A stretch of DNA of 64,000 nucleotides from Thalassotalea eurytherma (lineage in GTDB: Bacteria > Pseudomonadota > Gammaproteobacteria > Enterobacterales > Alteromonadaceae). The stretch's first letter is position 1; every line of letters begins with the position of its first letter. The stretch is taken from positions 153,951 through 217,950 of the forward strand of contig NZ_BSSU01000008.1 in assembly GCF_030161415.1 (NCBI RefSeq). The letters are read 5' to 3'. Below, piece by piece: positions 8,624 through 16,299 of the stretch. The notes beneath the pieces are model-generated. The model was given only the letters and a program-made list of their open reading frames with translations. It made no database searches and was not told the origin of the DNA. Position numbers and translations under genes: made by a program.

Positions 8624-10129
8624 TTAGTTATTTGCCGGATTGACGTTAAATGCTTGTGATTTAACTAACGCGATCATTGCATCAATGTCAGGCTTTAATA
8701 ATCTATCTTCTTCTAACTTGTCGACTTTTGCTCTGATAATCGCAAAATTTCCTTCGATAAGGTCCGAACAAGTATTGGGGCGTCTAAACTCCATCGCTTG
8801 GGCGGCATACATAAGCTCAATCGCAAAAATCTTTTCTAAATTACCGAGAATTTGATTGAGCTTTCGACCTGAGATACTCCCCATTGAGACGTGATCTTCT
8901 TGTCCCATTGATGTTGGTACGCTATCTGCCGACGGCGGGAAACATAACGATTTATTTTCGGTAACAAGAGCCGCAGTTGCGTACTGAGGGATCATCATGC
9001 CAGAGTTCAAACCACCCGATGTTGTTAATAAACGCGGTAAACCATGCATACCTTCAAGCAGCAAGTAACAACGACGATCAGAAATATTACCCAATTCAGC
9101 AGCTGCAATGGATGCATAGTCCAATACCATGGCTAAAGGTTGGCCATGGAAGCTACCACCTGAAATGGCTTCTTCACTACTAATAACAATTGGGTTATCA
9201 GTAACTGAATTCATTTCAATTTCTGCTAGTTCTTTTAAATGATAAAAAGCATTGCGAGACGCACCATGCACTTGTGGAATACAACGCAATGAGTATGGGT
9301 CTTGTACGCGATCACACTCTTCATGATCTGACATATTTTGCGAATCTTTGAAGAAACGTCGCATACGGCTAGCAACTTCTAAATTACCAACGAAGGCGCG
9401 AGTTTGATGAAGCTCGTCTCTAAATGGCGATGCACTGCCCTGCATACCTTCAATACTCATAGCACCGGCTAAATCCGCTAAATTGAGCAAGTAACGCATT
9501 TTTGTCAGCGCAGTAATCGCATGAGACAAAATAAACTGAGTACCGTTGATTAACGCTAAGCCTTCTTTAGCATGCAATTCAATCGGTGCTAAGCCATTTT
9601 CCGCTAATGCTTGTGCCGCAGGAATCGTTCCATTACCTTGCCAAAACTCACCTTCACCAAGCAATGGTAAAAATAAGTGAGACAGTGGTGCCAAATCTCC
9701 AGAGGCACCAACAGAGCCCTGCTCTGGTACAACAGGAATTAAGTCTAAATCAATGAACGTTAGCATGCGCTCAACAACTTCAAGACGTATGCCTGAAAAC
9801 CCTTGGCTTAATGCGTGAACCTTTGTAATCAGCATTAATTTAGAGATATCTTTTGCGATAGCCTCACCAACACCTACTGCATGGGTAATCAGAAGGTTTC
9901 TTTGTAAAAGGTGAGTTTCTTCAGGAGAAATTTGTGTATCACACAAAGGGCCAAAACCGGTATTAATACCGTAAACCGGCTCATCTGAAGCAGCCATTTT
10001 TTCGACATTTTGTCGACTTGTGTTAATTTTATCTAAGGCTTCTTGGCAAAGCGTTGCCTTGATACTACCATCGGCGATGCCGTTCACAATATCTAGATCA
10101 AGACGATCTACACCATATTTAAACGTCAT
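8624..10129 (-). CDS. hutH: histidine ammonia-lyase
   Basis: Histidase (EC 4.3.1.3) removes ammonia from histidine to give urocanate in the cytoplasm. The Ala-Ser-Gly triad that cyclises to the MIO prosthetic group is present in GSVGASGDLAPLSH. With the ATG at 10129 it falls at residues 142-144, matching the Ser143 numbering of characterised histidases and supporting this start. GGAG at 10136-10139 has correct spacing; the in-frame TTG at 10141 overlaps that site and is unlikely. Other family blocks are YGINTGFGPL, GSFHGQPLAMVLD and QEDHVSMG. The gene lies between hutC and hutU in one operon. Confidence 0.96.
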   Translation of the reverse strand: MTFKYGVDRLDLDIVNGIADGSIKATLCQEALDKINTSRQNVEKMAASDEPVYGINTGFGPLCDTQISPEETHLLQRNLLITHAVGVGEAIAKDISKLMLITKVHALSQGFSGIRLEVVERMLTFIDLDLIPVVPEQGSVGASGDLAPLSHLFLPLLGEGEFWQGNGTIPAAQALAENGLAPIELHAKEGLALINGTQFILSHAITALTKMRYLLNLADLAGAMSIEGMQGSASPFRDELHQTRAFVGNLEVASRMRRFFKDSQNMSDHEECDRVQDPYSLRCIPQVHGASRNAFYHLKELAEIEMNSVTDNPIVISSEEAISGGSFHGQPLAMVLDYASIAAAELGNISDRRCYLLLEGMHGLPRLLTTSGGLNSGMMIPQYATAALVTENKSLCFPPSADSVPTSMGQEDHVSMGSISGRKLNQILGNLEKIFAIELMYAAQAMEFRRPNTCSDLIEGNFAIIRAKVDKLEEDRLLKPDIDAMIALVKSQAFNVNPANN

Positions 10130-10149
10130 TTTGTTCTCCAAAAATTACT

Positions 10150-10851
10150 TTAAAATGTTAAATGACCGCCCAAGCGATATTTATCACCTGGCGATGTCAA
10201 AATAGCAAAGCTCACCACACCTTGTGTTGACCAGGTGCGACGCTTTACCTGTAAGCAAGGTTGTTGATCATTAATGGTCAACAACTGATTAATCTGTGAT
10301 GAAGCAATAATAGCTTCTATTTCATGAGTTGCTTCGGTTAGCGGTGCAACTTTTGATAAATATTCATGTGGCGTTATCAGGCTAAAATCTTGTGTTAAAT
10401 AATCAGGCACTAAAACAGCATTGACGAAACGCTGTTCAAGCTGAATAGGTTTGTTATTTTCAAAGTGCAGAATCTCACTGTAATAAATATTACTAGCGGC
10501 TTTTAAACCAAATAATGGACTTAACGAATCCGGCAACGGCTGCGCTTGCAATTTAATTTGCTTTGCATGGTAACGATGTCCGCGTTCGTTAATTTCATCG
10601 GCAATATTCTTAATTTCAAGTAGCGATGATTGTGCCTTGAAACTAGCAACGAAAGTACCACTGCCTTTTGTGCGAAACAGTACATTTTCATCCGTTAACT
10701 CTTGCAAGGCTCTGCGCGCCGTCATTCGGCTAACATTGAATAATTCAGCAAGCTCGTTTTCAGACGGAACCCGTTCATTTTCTGGCCATACGCCAGTTTC
10801 TATGTGTTGAAAAATATGCTGTTTAATCGCAATAAATTTAGGCACTGTCAC
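10150..10851 (-). CDS. hutC: histidine utilisation repressor HutC (GntR family, UTRA domain)
   Basis: This GntR-type repressor normally binds hut operators and is released by urocanate. The N-terminal winged helix contains WPENERVPSENELAELFNVSRMTARRALQEL and LFRTKGSGTFVA. The rest (about residues 75-233) is the UTRA ligand-binding domain, ending in QVKRRTWSTQGVVSFAILTSPGDKYRLGGHLTF. The longest frame reaches 10908, but that would run across the operator at 10875-10886. A GTG at 10851 has GGG six bases upstream and gives a normal 233-residue protein. It is the first gene of hutC-hutH-hutU, so the repressor is expected to control its own synthesis. Confidence 0.92.
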   Translation of the reverse strand: MTVPKFIAIKQHIFQHIETGVWPENERVPSENELAELFNVSRMTARRALQELTDENVLFRTKGSGTFVASFKAQSSLLEIKNIADEINERGHRYHAKQIKLQAQPLPDSLSPLFGLKAASNIYYSEILHFENNKPIQLEQRFVNAVLVPDYLTQDFSLITPHEYLSKVAPLTEATHEIEAIIASSQINQLLTINDQQPCLQVKRRTWSTQGVVSFAILTSPGDKYRLGGHLTF

Positions 10852-10874
10852 AATAATCCCTAACCTTTGACAAC

Positions 10875-10886
10875 TTGTATATACAA
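10875..10886. promoter_or_regulatory. HutC operator 1
   Basis: TTGTATATACAA is a perfect 12-base palindrome (with flanking C..A, a TTGTATATACAA core as in described HutC operators). It lies 24 bases upstream of the hutC start codon, in a position to block transcription of hutC-hutH-hutU. Confidence 0.85.
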
Positions 10887-10915
10887 ATATAGGACGAAAG
10901 TGTGTCACAAAAAGG

Positions 10916-10927
10916 TTGTATATACAA
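10916..10927. promoter_or_regulatory. HutC operator 2
   Basis: A second, identical 12-base palindrome TTGTATATACAA lies exactly 41 bases (about four helical turns) from operator 1, so repressor dimers would sit on the same DNA face. Two operators suggest either a looped or cooperative complex or separate control of a divergent transcript. The divergent gene is missing here. Confidence 0.85.
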
Positions 10928-10985
10928 GTGTACCCGTGTGCTATTTATTTAATTAGAATCATCGAATTTTGGAAGGAAACAAAAG

Positions 10986-11014
10986 AGCCAATCAACAGAG
11001 CTGATTGGCTTTTT
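10986..11014 (+). terminator. rho-independent terminator just after the divergent hut operator
   Basis: AGCCAATCA and TGATTGGCT form a nine-base-pair stem with a seven-base loop, followed by TTTT. It stands only about 60 bases beyond operator 2 and directly after a ribosome-binding-site-like GGAAGG (10971-10976), with no gene in between. This suggests that a divergent gene has been deleted and that its terminator is what remains. Confidence 0.75.
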
Positions 11015-11024
11015 AATCTTAGTA

Positions 11025-11896
11025 TGTCCCGTCCTGAAATGTGTGTTGCATCTTTGAGCGTTCACCGCAAGGCATCTATCAAGCGATTAATCGACTAAAA
11101 TGTCGTACTGATACACTAGGCCCAGTAAAGGAGCATGTAATGTACTGGCGTAACTTTATGCCAAGAGTAGGTGGGAGAAAGTTATATAAACTCATTAAAC
11201 CCCAGCTAGCCAGAGACCAAATAAAGCTTGGCCGTGATGGCCTGTTTGATTACTTACGTCAACAGGGGCTACTGGTTCAATCGATAAAATCCTTTATCAA
11301 AACAACACACAGTAAGTATTGGATGAAGTCATCACCAAACTTACTTAAAGCGCGCAAAGCTACTGCCTCTGAGCAAGTGTTTGTCAGCGACATCACTTAC
11401 TTAAAATCAAACAGTGGCATTCATTATTTATCACTCGTTACTGATGCATATAGTCGAAAGATTATGGAATATGAGTTAAGTGATGAGATGAAAAAAAGTG
11501 ACGTTAAAAAAGCGCTAACTAAGGCGATAGACAACCGTTGTTACCAAAACCTGGCGATACATCATTCCGACAAAGGGCTTCAGTACTGTGCTTATGATTA
11601 CAAAGCGACACTGGCTAACAACGGCATATTCTCATCAATGACTGACGGCTACGACTGTTACCAAAACGCGCTAGTAGAAAAAGTTAAGGGTATTCTAAAG
11701 CAAAAGCTCCTGTTATATAACTGCAACGACATTAATGAACTAAGATTACTCGTAGATGAGTCGAACCAGATATAAAATAGGAAGAGACCGCACTTAAGTT
11801 TAGGTATGAGAACACCTGAACAGGTGCATAAAAAAACCAAGAGCACGAGTCCTTGGATTTACATTAAAAACCGTCAACTTATTTTAGGACGGGACA
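11025..11896 (+). mobile_element. truncated IS3-family insertion sequence
   Basis: The element is bounded by 16-base inverted repeats: TGTCCCGTCCTGAAAT at 11025-11040 and its complement, with one mismatch, at 11881-11896. It is 872 bases long, while IS3-family elements are usually 1.2-1.5 kb, and the orfA region is missing just inside the left end. The bases outside the two ends (AGTA and CTCA) are not a target duplication, so the element has recombined or suffered adjacent deletion. To its left lies the hut regulatory region and to its right the tail of a HupE/UreJ gene. Confidence 0.88.
11041..11896 (+). pseudogene. IS3-family transposase OrfB, broken
   Basis: The frame encodes the DDE integrase domain: VSDITYLKS (first Asp), HHSDKGLQYC (second Asp) and NALVEKVKGILKQ (Glu), spaced as in IS3-family OrfB. 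The N-terminal part has only the last segment of the HTH-bearing region (MPRVGGRKLYKLIKPQL). A TAA at 11773-11775 replaces Tyr within the usual IYNEKRPHLSLG block; the remaining codons (RPHLSLGMRTPEQVHKK) continue in the same frame into the right inverted repeat. With orfA missing and a premature stop, the element is unlikely to transpose by itself. Confidence 0.85.
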
Positions 11897-12210
11897 CTCA
11901 AACAGAGTTAGTTACTGGTTTACTCTTTTTTAATGTCGGCGTAGAAATCGGACAATTGCTTTTCATCGCTACTTTTTTATTGCTATTAAAAGTGTTTATG
12001 TTAGCTAAACTAAACGTTTATCAGGCGTTAATGCCAAAGCCAGCCGCCTACCTTGTTGGAGCGCTAGCGTCATATTGGTTAATCGAACGTAGCTTGGGCT
12101 TTTTAATTTATAAGCAAAAGTACGTAGATCATACGACACTGCAAATAAAAAAGTTTATTAATGAAAACACAATCAACCTGATGGCCAATTGTTGTATGCC
12201 CATCAGGTGA
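11897..12210 (+). pseudogene. C-terminal remnant of a HupE/UreJ-family membrane protein
   Basis: Directly after the right IS end, an open frame encodes LVTGLLFFNVGVEIGQLLFI, a hallmark of HupE/UreJ-type membrane proteins, which are linked to nickel or metal uptake. Further membrane segments follow, with YLVGALASYWLIERSLGF. The N-terminal half and the start are gone, and the frame runs on for about 35 non-typical residues past the usual end. The truncation coincides exactly with the IS boundary, so insertion followed by deletion is the likely cause. Confidence 0.7.
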
Positions 12211-12338
12211 CTTGTTTTACAAACAACTCCTCCTTGGGAACGTTGGCTTAGTGAGTGGGGTTTTTGTTGTCACGTCGTAAAAACTTTAATAATTCAATCT
12301 ATTGTGCACGTAAATGTGCCTTAAATTTAGGAAATATT

Positions 12339-13235
12339 ATGAATATTAAAAATGTAACCGTTGCGGGTGGTGGTCTTCTTGGCTCTCAAGTAGCATGGCA
12401 AGTTGCCTTTAGTGGTTTTAACGTCACGGTGTTTGATCCGTTTGAGAAGGGCCTTGAAGCAAGTCAAAACTTTCATCAACAATATGCAGAGCTGTTCAAA
12501 TCGACTCGTGGCGCTTCTCAGCAAGACGTTGATGAGGCCATGGCTCGCTTAAGCTACACCAAAGATTTGGCCGACGCGGTGAAAGATGCAGACTTAGTCA
12601 GTGAATCAATTCCTGAGTCACTTGAAATCAAAAAAGCATTTTATAGCGATTTGTCAAAAGTAGCGCCTGAACAAACCATTTTCACCACCAATTCTTCAAC
12701 GTTATTACCCAGTGATATTGTCGGCAATACAGACCGTCCAGAGAAGTTTCTAGCCCTACACTTTGGCAACACCGTATGGGATAGCCGCGTAGGTGAAGTC
12801 ATGGGTCATCCAAACACTAGCCCTGATATCTACCAACAAGTATGCCAATTTAGTCAAGCGATGGGGATGGTGACTATCCCTCTTCATAAAGAGCAAAATG
12901 GCTACATCCTTAACGCCGTAATGGTGCCTTGGCTCAATGCATCTCTCGATTTAGTGGTCAACGGTGTTGCGGACTTTGAAAGTGTAGATAAAACCTGGAT
13001 GCTGGCTCATGAAGTCAAAGTAGGGCCATTTGCTGTTTTTGACAAAGTAGGCTTATCATTGGCTGCGGATATTAATAAGTTATGGGGAGAGCAACTCAAT
13101 GACCCTGCGGCACTTGCTCGAGCGAAATACCTTGTTGACAATTTTGTCAGTAAAAACAAGCTAGGTATGACAACCAATGAAGGATTCTATAGCTACCCTA
13201 ACCCAGCTTTTGAAGATCCTAGCTATATAAAATAG
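12339..13235 (+). CDS. 3-hydroxyacyl-CoA dehydrogenase
   Basis: A 298-residue NAD-dependent dehydrogenase that oxidises 3-hydroxyacyl-CoA or a related short-chain hydroxy acid. The N-terminal Rossmann fold has VTVAGGGLLGSQVAWQVAFSG and an acidic residue (VFD) at the second strand, which favours NAD. LVSESIPESLEIKKAFYSDL and TTNSSTLLPSDI are typical of the family, and LHFGNTVW holds the catalytic-His block. The C-terminal domain ends in MTTNEGFYSYPNP. AGGA at 12329-12332 fixes the ATG at 12339; a longer TTG-started frame from 12255 lacks support. The gene is alone and ends in a terminator at 13270-13296. The exact substrate (fatty acid, acetoacetyl-CoA or carnitine-like) cannot be told. Confidence 0.88.
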   Translation: MNIKNVTVAGGGLLGSQVAWQVAFSGFNVTVFDPFEKGLEASQNFHQQYAELFKSTRGASQQDVDEAMARLSYTKDLADAVKDADLVSESIPESLEIKKAFYSDLSKVAPEQTIFTTNSSTLLPSDIVGNTDRPEKFLALHFGNTVWDSRVGEVMGHPNTSPDIYQQVCQFSQAMGMVTIPLHKEQNGYILNAVMVPWLNASLDLVVNGVADFESVDKTWMLAHEVKVGPFAVFDKVGLSLAADINKLWGEQLNDPAALARAKYLVDNFVSKNKLGMTTNEGFYSYPNPAFEDPSYIK

Positions 13236-13269
13236 CAGTCTTGGGGCATTAACCCGAATAATTAGAATA

Positions 13270-13296
13270 ATAGACCTACTTTACGTGTAGGTCTAT
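13270..13296. terminator. bidirectional rho-independent terminator
   Basis: ATAGACCTAC pairs with GTAGGTCTAT (ten base pairs, seven-base loop). It serves the hydroxyacyl-CoA dehydrogenase gene from the left and lies just downstream of a remnant minus-strand reading frame from the right. Confidence 0.7.
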
Positions 13297-13300
13297 GTTA

Positions 13301-13432
13301 TTAGCAGCTAAACAGCTTCCCACCATGCCGATTACCTAAACGTAATTCACCTAATAAAAGCCACAAGAAAGCATTACAAAATGCAGTAAACCAAACTGTA
13401 TCATTTAAAGAATTTTCGCGTAAATAGCGATT
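13301..13432 (-). pseudogene. possible 3' remnant of a small membrane-protein gene
   Basis: On the minus strand 43 codons are open up to a TAA at 13301-13303, with protein-like composition: RYLRENSLNDTVWFTAFCNA, then FLWLLLGELRLGNRHGGKLF. There is no start codon, and a stop precedes it. Its position directly before a bidirectional terminator supports it being the end of a former gene. I do not recognise the family and the call is tentative. Confidence 0.3.
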
Positions 13433-13480
13433 TTATTCGGAAAAAATATTCGGAAAGTATTAGGAAGGGCTTAAAACGAG

Positions 13481-13507
13481 AAAGGGCTGCACATTGTGCA
13501 GCCCTTT
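13481..13507 (-). terminator. rho-independent terminator of tRNA-Ser
   Basis: AAAGGGCTGCAC and GTGCAGCCCTTT form a perfect twelve-base-pair stem with a three-base loop, six bases beyond the encoded CCA end of the tRNA gene on the minus strand. Confidence 0.85.
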
Positions 13508-13512
13508 AAATA

Positions 13513-13603
13513 TGGCGGTGAGATAGGGATTTGAACCCTAGATGGGCTACAAACCCATGCCGGTTTTCAAGACCGGTGCTTTCGACCACTCAGCCATCTC
13601 ACC
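13513..13603 (-). tRNA. tRNA-Ser (anticodon UGA)
   Basis: The minus strand gives a 91-nt class II tRNA. The acceptor stem GGTGAGA/TCTCACC, a D-arm with GGCTGAGTGGTCGAAAGC, the anticodon loop CTTGAAA (anticodon TGA), a long variable arm (ATGGGTTTGTAGCCCAT) and the T-loop GGTTCAAATCC are all visible, and CCA is encoded. The long arm and the UGA anticodon identify serine. Confidence 0.97.
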
Positions 13604-13634
13604 AAATGTTCTAGGTTGCCCTAAAACGGTGAGC

Positions 13635-13663
13635 ATAGTAATTAGAGCTAAGCACTTTGTAAA
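13635..13663 (-). promoter_or_regulatory. sigma-70 promoter of tRNA-Ser
   Basis: On the minus strand TTTACA and TACTAT are separated by exactly 17 bases, upstream of the tRNA-Ser gene, and are followed by the GC-containing stretch GCTCACCG, as expected for a growth-rate controlled tRNA promoter. Confidence 0.7.
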
Positions 13664-13816
13664 GCAATATTTTATATAAAACCCTATTTTCAGGTTCGAA
13701 TGTCGATAAAGTAAACAATTCAGTATAAAAATTGCCAAAACATACACACTAAAAACAGTCCATTAACAATTTTCAAACTATACTAAGCGGTAATTAAATT
13801 TTGCCAAGGAACTAAA

Positions 13817-15514
13817 ATGCTTAAAGTTTTTAAGGAATCGAAGGTTAAGTACATATTAGGTATGGCGCTTGCAACATTGAGTTTGACCACCTTCGCACAA
13901 CAACCCAAGTTAATTGTGCAAATTACCGTCGATCAACTTCGAGCAGATATCCCTAATCGTTACATGAAAAATATGGGTAATGATGGGTTTAAGTATTTAT
14001 ACAAAAATGGGGCTGTCTACCATAATGCCTTTCACGAGCACGCAAATACTGAAACAATTGTAGGTCACGCAACCCTTGCCACAGGTGCTCACCCTTCAGA
14101 ACATGGCATGATCGGTAATTCATGGTTTGACCGAAATCAGCAACGAGTTGTTTATAACATTGAAGATCCACAATACACCTTGTTGTCTGCCGATGCCGAT
14201 GTAAATAAGAATACAGAAATCGATCCTACCCAACGACAAGCACGAAGCTCCGGCCGGTCGCCAAGAAATATGCTGGTTTCTACCTTTAGTGACGAATTAC
14301 TCGCCTTTACCAGCAACAAGGCTAAGGTATTTGGAGTTTCGGTTAAAGACAGAGGCGCAGTCTCTATGGCAGGTCACAAGGGTAAAGCATTTTGGTTCTC
14401 TAAAAAATCAGGCCAGTTTGTTACGAGTAATTATTACTATGAACAATACCCTAAATGGGTAGAAGCGTGGAACGAGCAAAATAAATATCTGGATTATGCA
14501 GATCAACAATGGTCATTGATGTATGACGAAGCTAAATACCTTTTTAATGGAAAAGATGATCAGCAAGGCGAAATTAACTTTCCAGGATACGGTAACGTTT
14601 TCCCCCACGCTTATGGCAATAAAGAAAACAAGTACTTTACAACCTTCTTAACGTTAAGCCCTGCAGGTGATGAATTAACCACTGACTTTGCTAAAGAGCT
14701 GATTGTTAAAGAAGAGCTTGGTCAAGATGAGATTACCGACTACCTCTCAGTGAGTTTATCGTCTACCGATTATGTCGGTCATATATTTGGTGCATCTAGT
14801 TTAGAGATGGAAGATAACCTATTACGTTTAGATAAGACCATCGCAGACTTATTAGGCTTCATTGATAGTAAAGTTGGCTTGGAAAATACGTTAGTTGTTT
14901 TATCTTCAGATCATGGTGGGCCAGATTCCGTGCACTATAGTCAAGAACAAGGGTTAGATGCGCACAGTGTAAACCCAGACAACTGGCAACTTGATAAGCT
15001 TGATGAGCAATTACAAACAAAATTTCGAACGCAAGAGGCATTAGTTCAAAGCTTCCATGCCCCTTATATTTACTTAGATCATCAAGTGATTAATAAATAT
15101 AAATTGAATAAAGGCGAGGTAGAGCAATATATCGTTAAGTATTTTGATCAGTTTCCTGAGATATCAAGTGCCATCAGTAGTGTCGCCATAGAACAAGGTC
15201 TTGTGCAAAATACCCAGTCGAATAACGCGGTGATCTATAATCATAATATCGCACGCTCTGGCGACGTTTATTTAGTCTTTCAATCACATTCATTTATCGA
15301 TGATATGGAAGGCTTGAAAGTCGCAGCTCATCACGGCTCGCCTTGGCGTTACGATCAACATGTACCCATCATATTTGTAGCACCTCAAATCAAACCAAAA
15401 CATGTTTATAAAAAGGTCTCAACAGCCGACATCGCGACAACATTATCAGCCTACATTGGTGCATTATCGCCATCTGGGGCTAGCGGAAATGTATTAAATG
15501 AGGTTGTTAAATAG
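13817..15514 (+). CDS. PafA-type alkaline phosphatase family protein
   Basis: A 565-residue exported enzyme of the alkaline phosphatase superfamily. After a signal peptide (residues 1-27, cleavage after TFA) come VQITVDQLRADIPNRY, with the metal-binding Asp, and HANTETIVGHATLATG, where Thr is the expected nucleophile as in PafA-like phosphatases. VVLSSDHGGPDSVHY and VAAHHGSPW supply further metal ligands. Such enzymes release phosphate from many organic phosphomonoesters in the periplasm. The gene is alone, starts after CAAGGAA, and ends in a terminator at 15546-15571. No Pho box is evident by eye. Confidence 0.87.
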   Translation: MLKVFKESKVKYILGMALATLSLTTFAQQPKLIVQITVDQLRADIPNRYMKNMGNDGFKYLYKNGAVYHNAFHEHANTETIVGHATLATGAHPSEHGMIGNSWFDRNQQRVVYNIEDPQYTLLSADADVNKNTEIDPTQRQARSSGRSPRNMLVSTFSDELLAFTSNKAKVFGVSVKDRGAVSMAGHKGKAFWFSKKSGQFVTSNYYYEQYPKWVEAWNEQNKYLDYADQQWSLMYDEAKYLFNGKDDQQGEINFPGYGNVFPHAYGNKENKYFTTFLTLSPAGDELTTDFAKELIVKEELGQDEITDYLSVSLSSTDYVGHIFGASSLEMEDNLLRLDKTIADLLGFIDSKVGLENTLVVLSSDHGGPDSVHYSQEQGLDAHSVNPDNWQLDKLDEQLQTKFRTQEALVQSFHAPYIYLDHQVINKYKLNKGEVEQYIVKYFDQFPEISSAISSVAIEQGLVQNTQSNNAVIYNHNIARSGDVYLVFQSHSFIDDMEGLKVAAHHGSPWRYDQHVPIIFVAPQIKPKHVYKKVSTADIATTLSAYIGALSPSGASGNVLNEVVK

Positions 15515-15545
15515 TTTCAGATATAAGCCAGCTTATTTACGAAGT

Positions 15546-15571
15546 AAAAGGCTCCTTTTTAGGAACCTTTT
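15546..15571 (+). terminator. rho-independent terminator after the phosphatase gene
   Basis: AAAAGG-C-TCC pairs with GGA-A-CCTTTT (one mismatch) around a short T-rich loop, ending in T's, 31 bases after the stop codon. Confidence 0.65.
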
Positions 15572-15831
15572 GTGTTTTACAATCGTCTTTTAGCGGGGCA
15601 TGTCTGAAGCATCCAAGTACAATTGGCGAATAAAACTTGAATAGATTCGCCCCTGCCCCAAGTATATGAATATTAAATTTAAAATAGTTTTTGCGATAAG
15701 TGAGCGTTTTCGTTTCAATACTAAGTTTTAAGGTCGCTTCGAGATCTTTATCTAGCAGTATCACGTAAATAAACGACAAGAAAAGTTGCTTAGCCTACCG
15801 CTAGCAATTAAACCAATAAAAAGGAACAGCT

Positions 15832-16212
15832 ATGTTTAGTCACGTAATGATCGGTGCAAACGACATCGAAGAATCTAAAAAGTTTTACGACGCCACCTTA
15901 GGTGCTATGGGCCACAAGCCTGGTGTAATTGATGAAAAAGGACGTTGTTTTTACTTTACCAAAACCGGTGTATTTGCATTAACGAAGCCAATTGATGGCG
16001 AGCCTGCTTGTCACGGTAACGGCACTACCATTGGCTTTGCTGCTGAATCTCCTGAAATGGCAGATGCTTGGCATGTTGCTGGTTTAGAAAGTGGCGGTAC
16101 TGACTGTGAAGACGCGCCAGGTATTCGTGAAGGTGCTGCAGGTAAACTGTATTTAGCATATTTGCGTGACCCTTCGGGTAACAAAATTTGCGCTCTGCAC
16201 CGTGTTGAGTAA
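15832..16212 (+). CDS. VOC (glyoxalase/bleomycin-resistance) family protein
   Basis: A 126-residue single vicinal-oxygen-chelate domain. MFSHVMIGANDIEESKKFYDATLGAMG is the usual first beta-alpha-beta unit, with a His ligand at residue 4. The second half has GTTIGFAAESPEMADAWHVAGLESGG and YLAYLRDPSGNKICALHR. Members act as metal-dependent glyoxalases, dioxygenases or binding proteins; the substrate cannot be assigned. AAAGGAACAGCT before the ATG is a good ribosome binding site. The gene is alone; the next gene is convergent and shares a perfect bidirectional terminator at 16273-16298. Confidence 0.85.
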   Translation: MFSHVMIGANDIEESKKFYDATLGAMGHKPGVIDEKGRCFYFTKTGVFALTKPIDGEPACHGNGTTIGFAAESPEMADAWHVAGLESGGTDCEDAPGIREGAAGKLYLAYLRDPSGNKICALHRVE

Positions 16213-16272
16213 TTTAATATAGATAAGACCTTACAAATATTTAATGAAATAGATGTAAGGTCTGCGGTTAAC

Positions 16273-16298
16273 AAAAAGGTCGCTAAAGCGACCTTTTT
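16273..16298. terminator. bidirectional rho-independent terminator
   Basis: AAAAAGGTCGC and GCGACCTTTTT form a perfect eleven-base-pair stem with a four-base TAAA loop between the convergent VOC and batD genes, with T-runs in both directions. Confidence 0.92.
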
Positions 16299-16299
16299 G

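Noticed and set aside
11019..11900. Target site duplication of the IS3 remnant
   Set aside because: The bases outside the two inverted repeats differ, so no duplication can be claimed.
12176..12208. Hairpin ACCTGATGG..CCATCAGGT at the end of the HupE remnant
   Set aside because: The loop is 15 bases and no T-run follows directly; it could be a decayed terminator but the evidence is thin.
13547..13747. Minus-strand open frame with GEMAEWSKAPVLKTG near its end
   Set aside because: This is the usual false translation across a tRNA-Ser gene and its upstream region; the tRNA is certain.
15537..15779. Minus-strand 80-codon frame between the phosphatase and VOC genes
   Set aside because: It contains the phosphatase terminator, lacks a good ribosome binding site and has no protein-like pattern.
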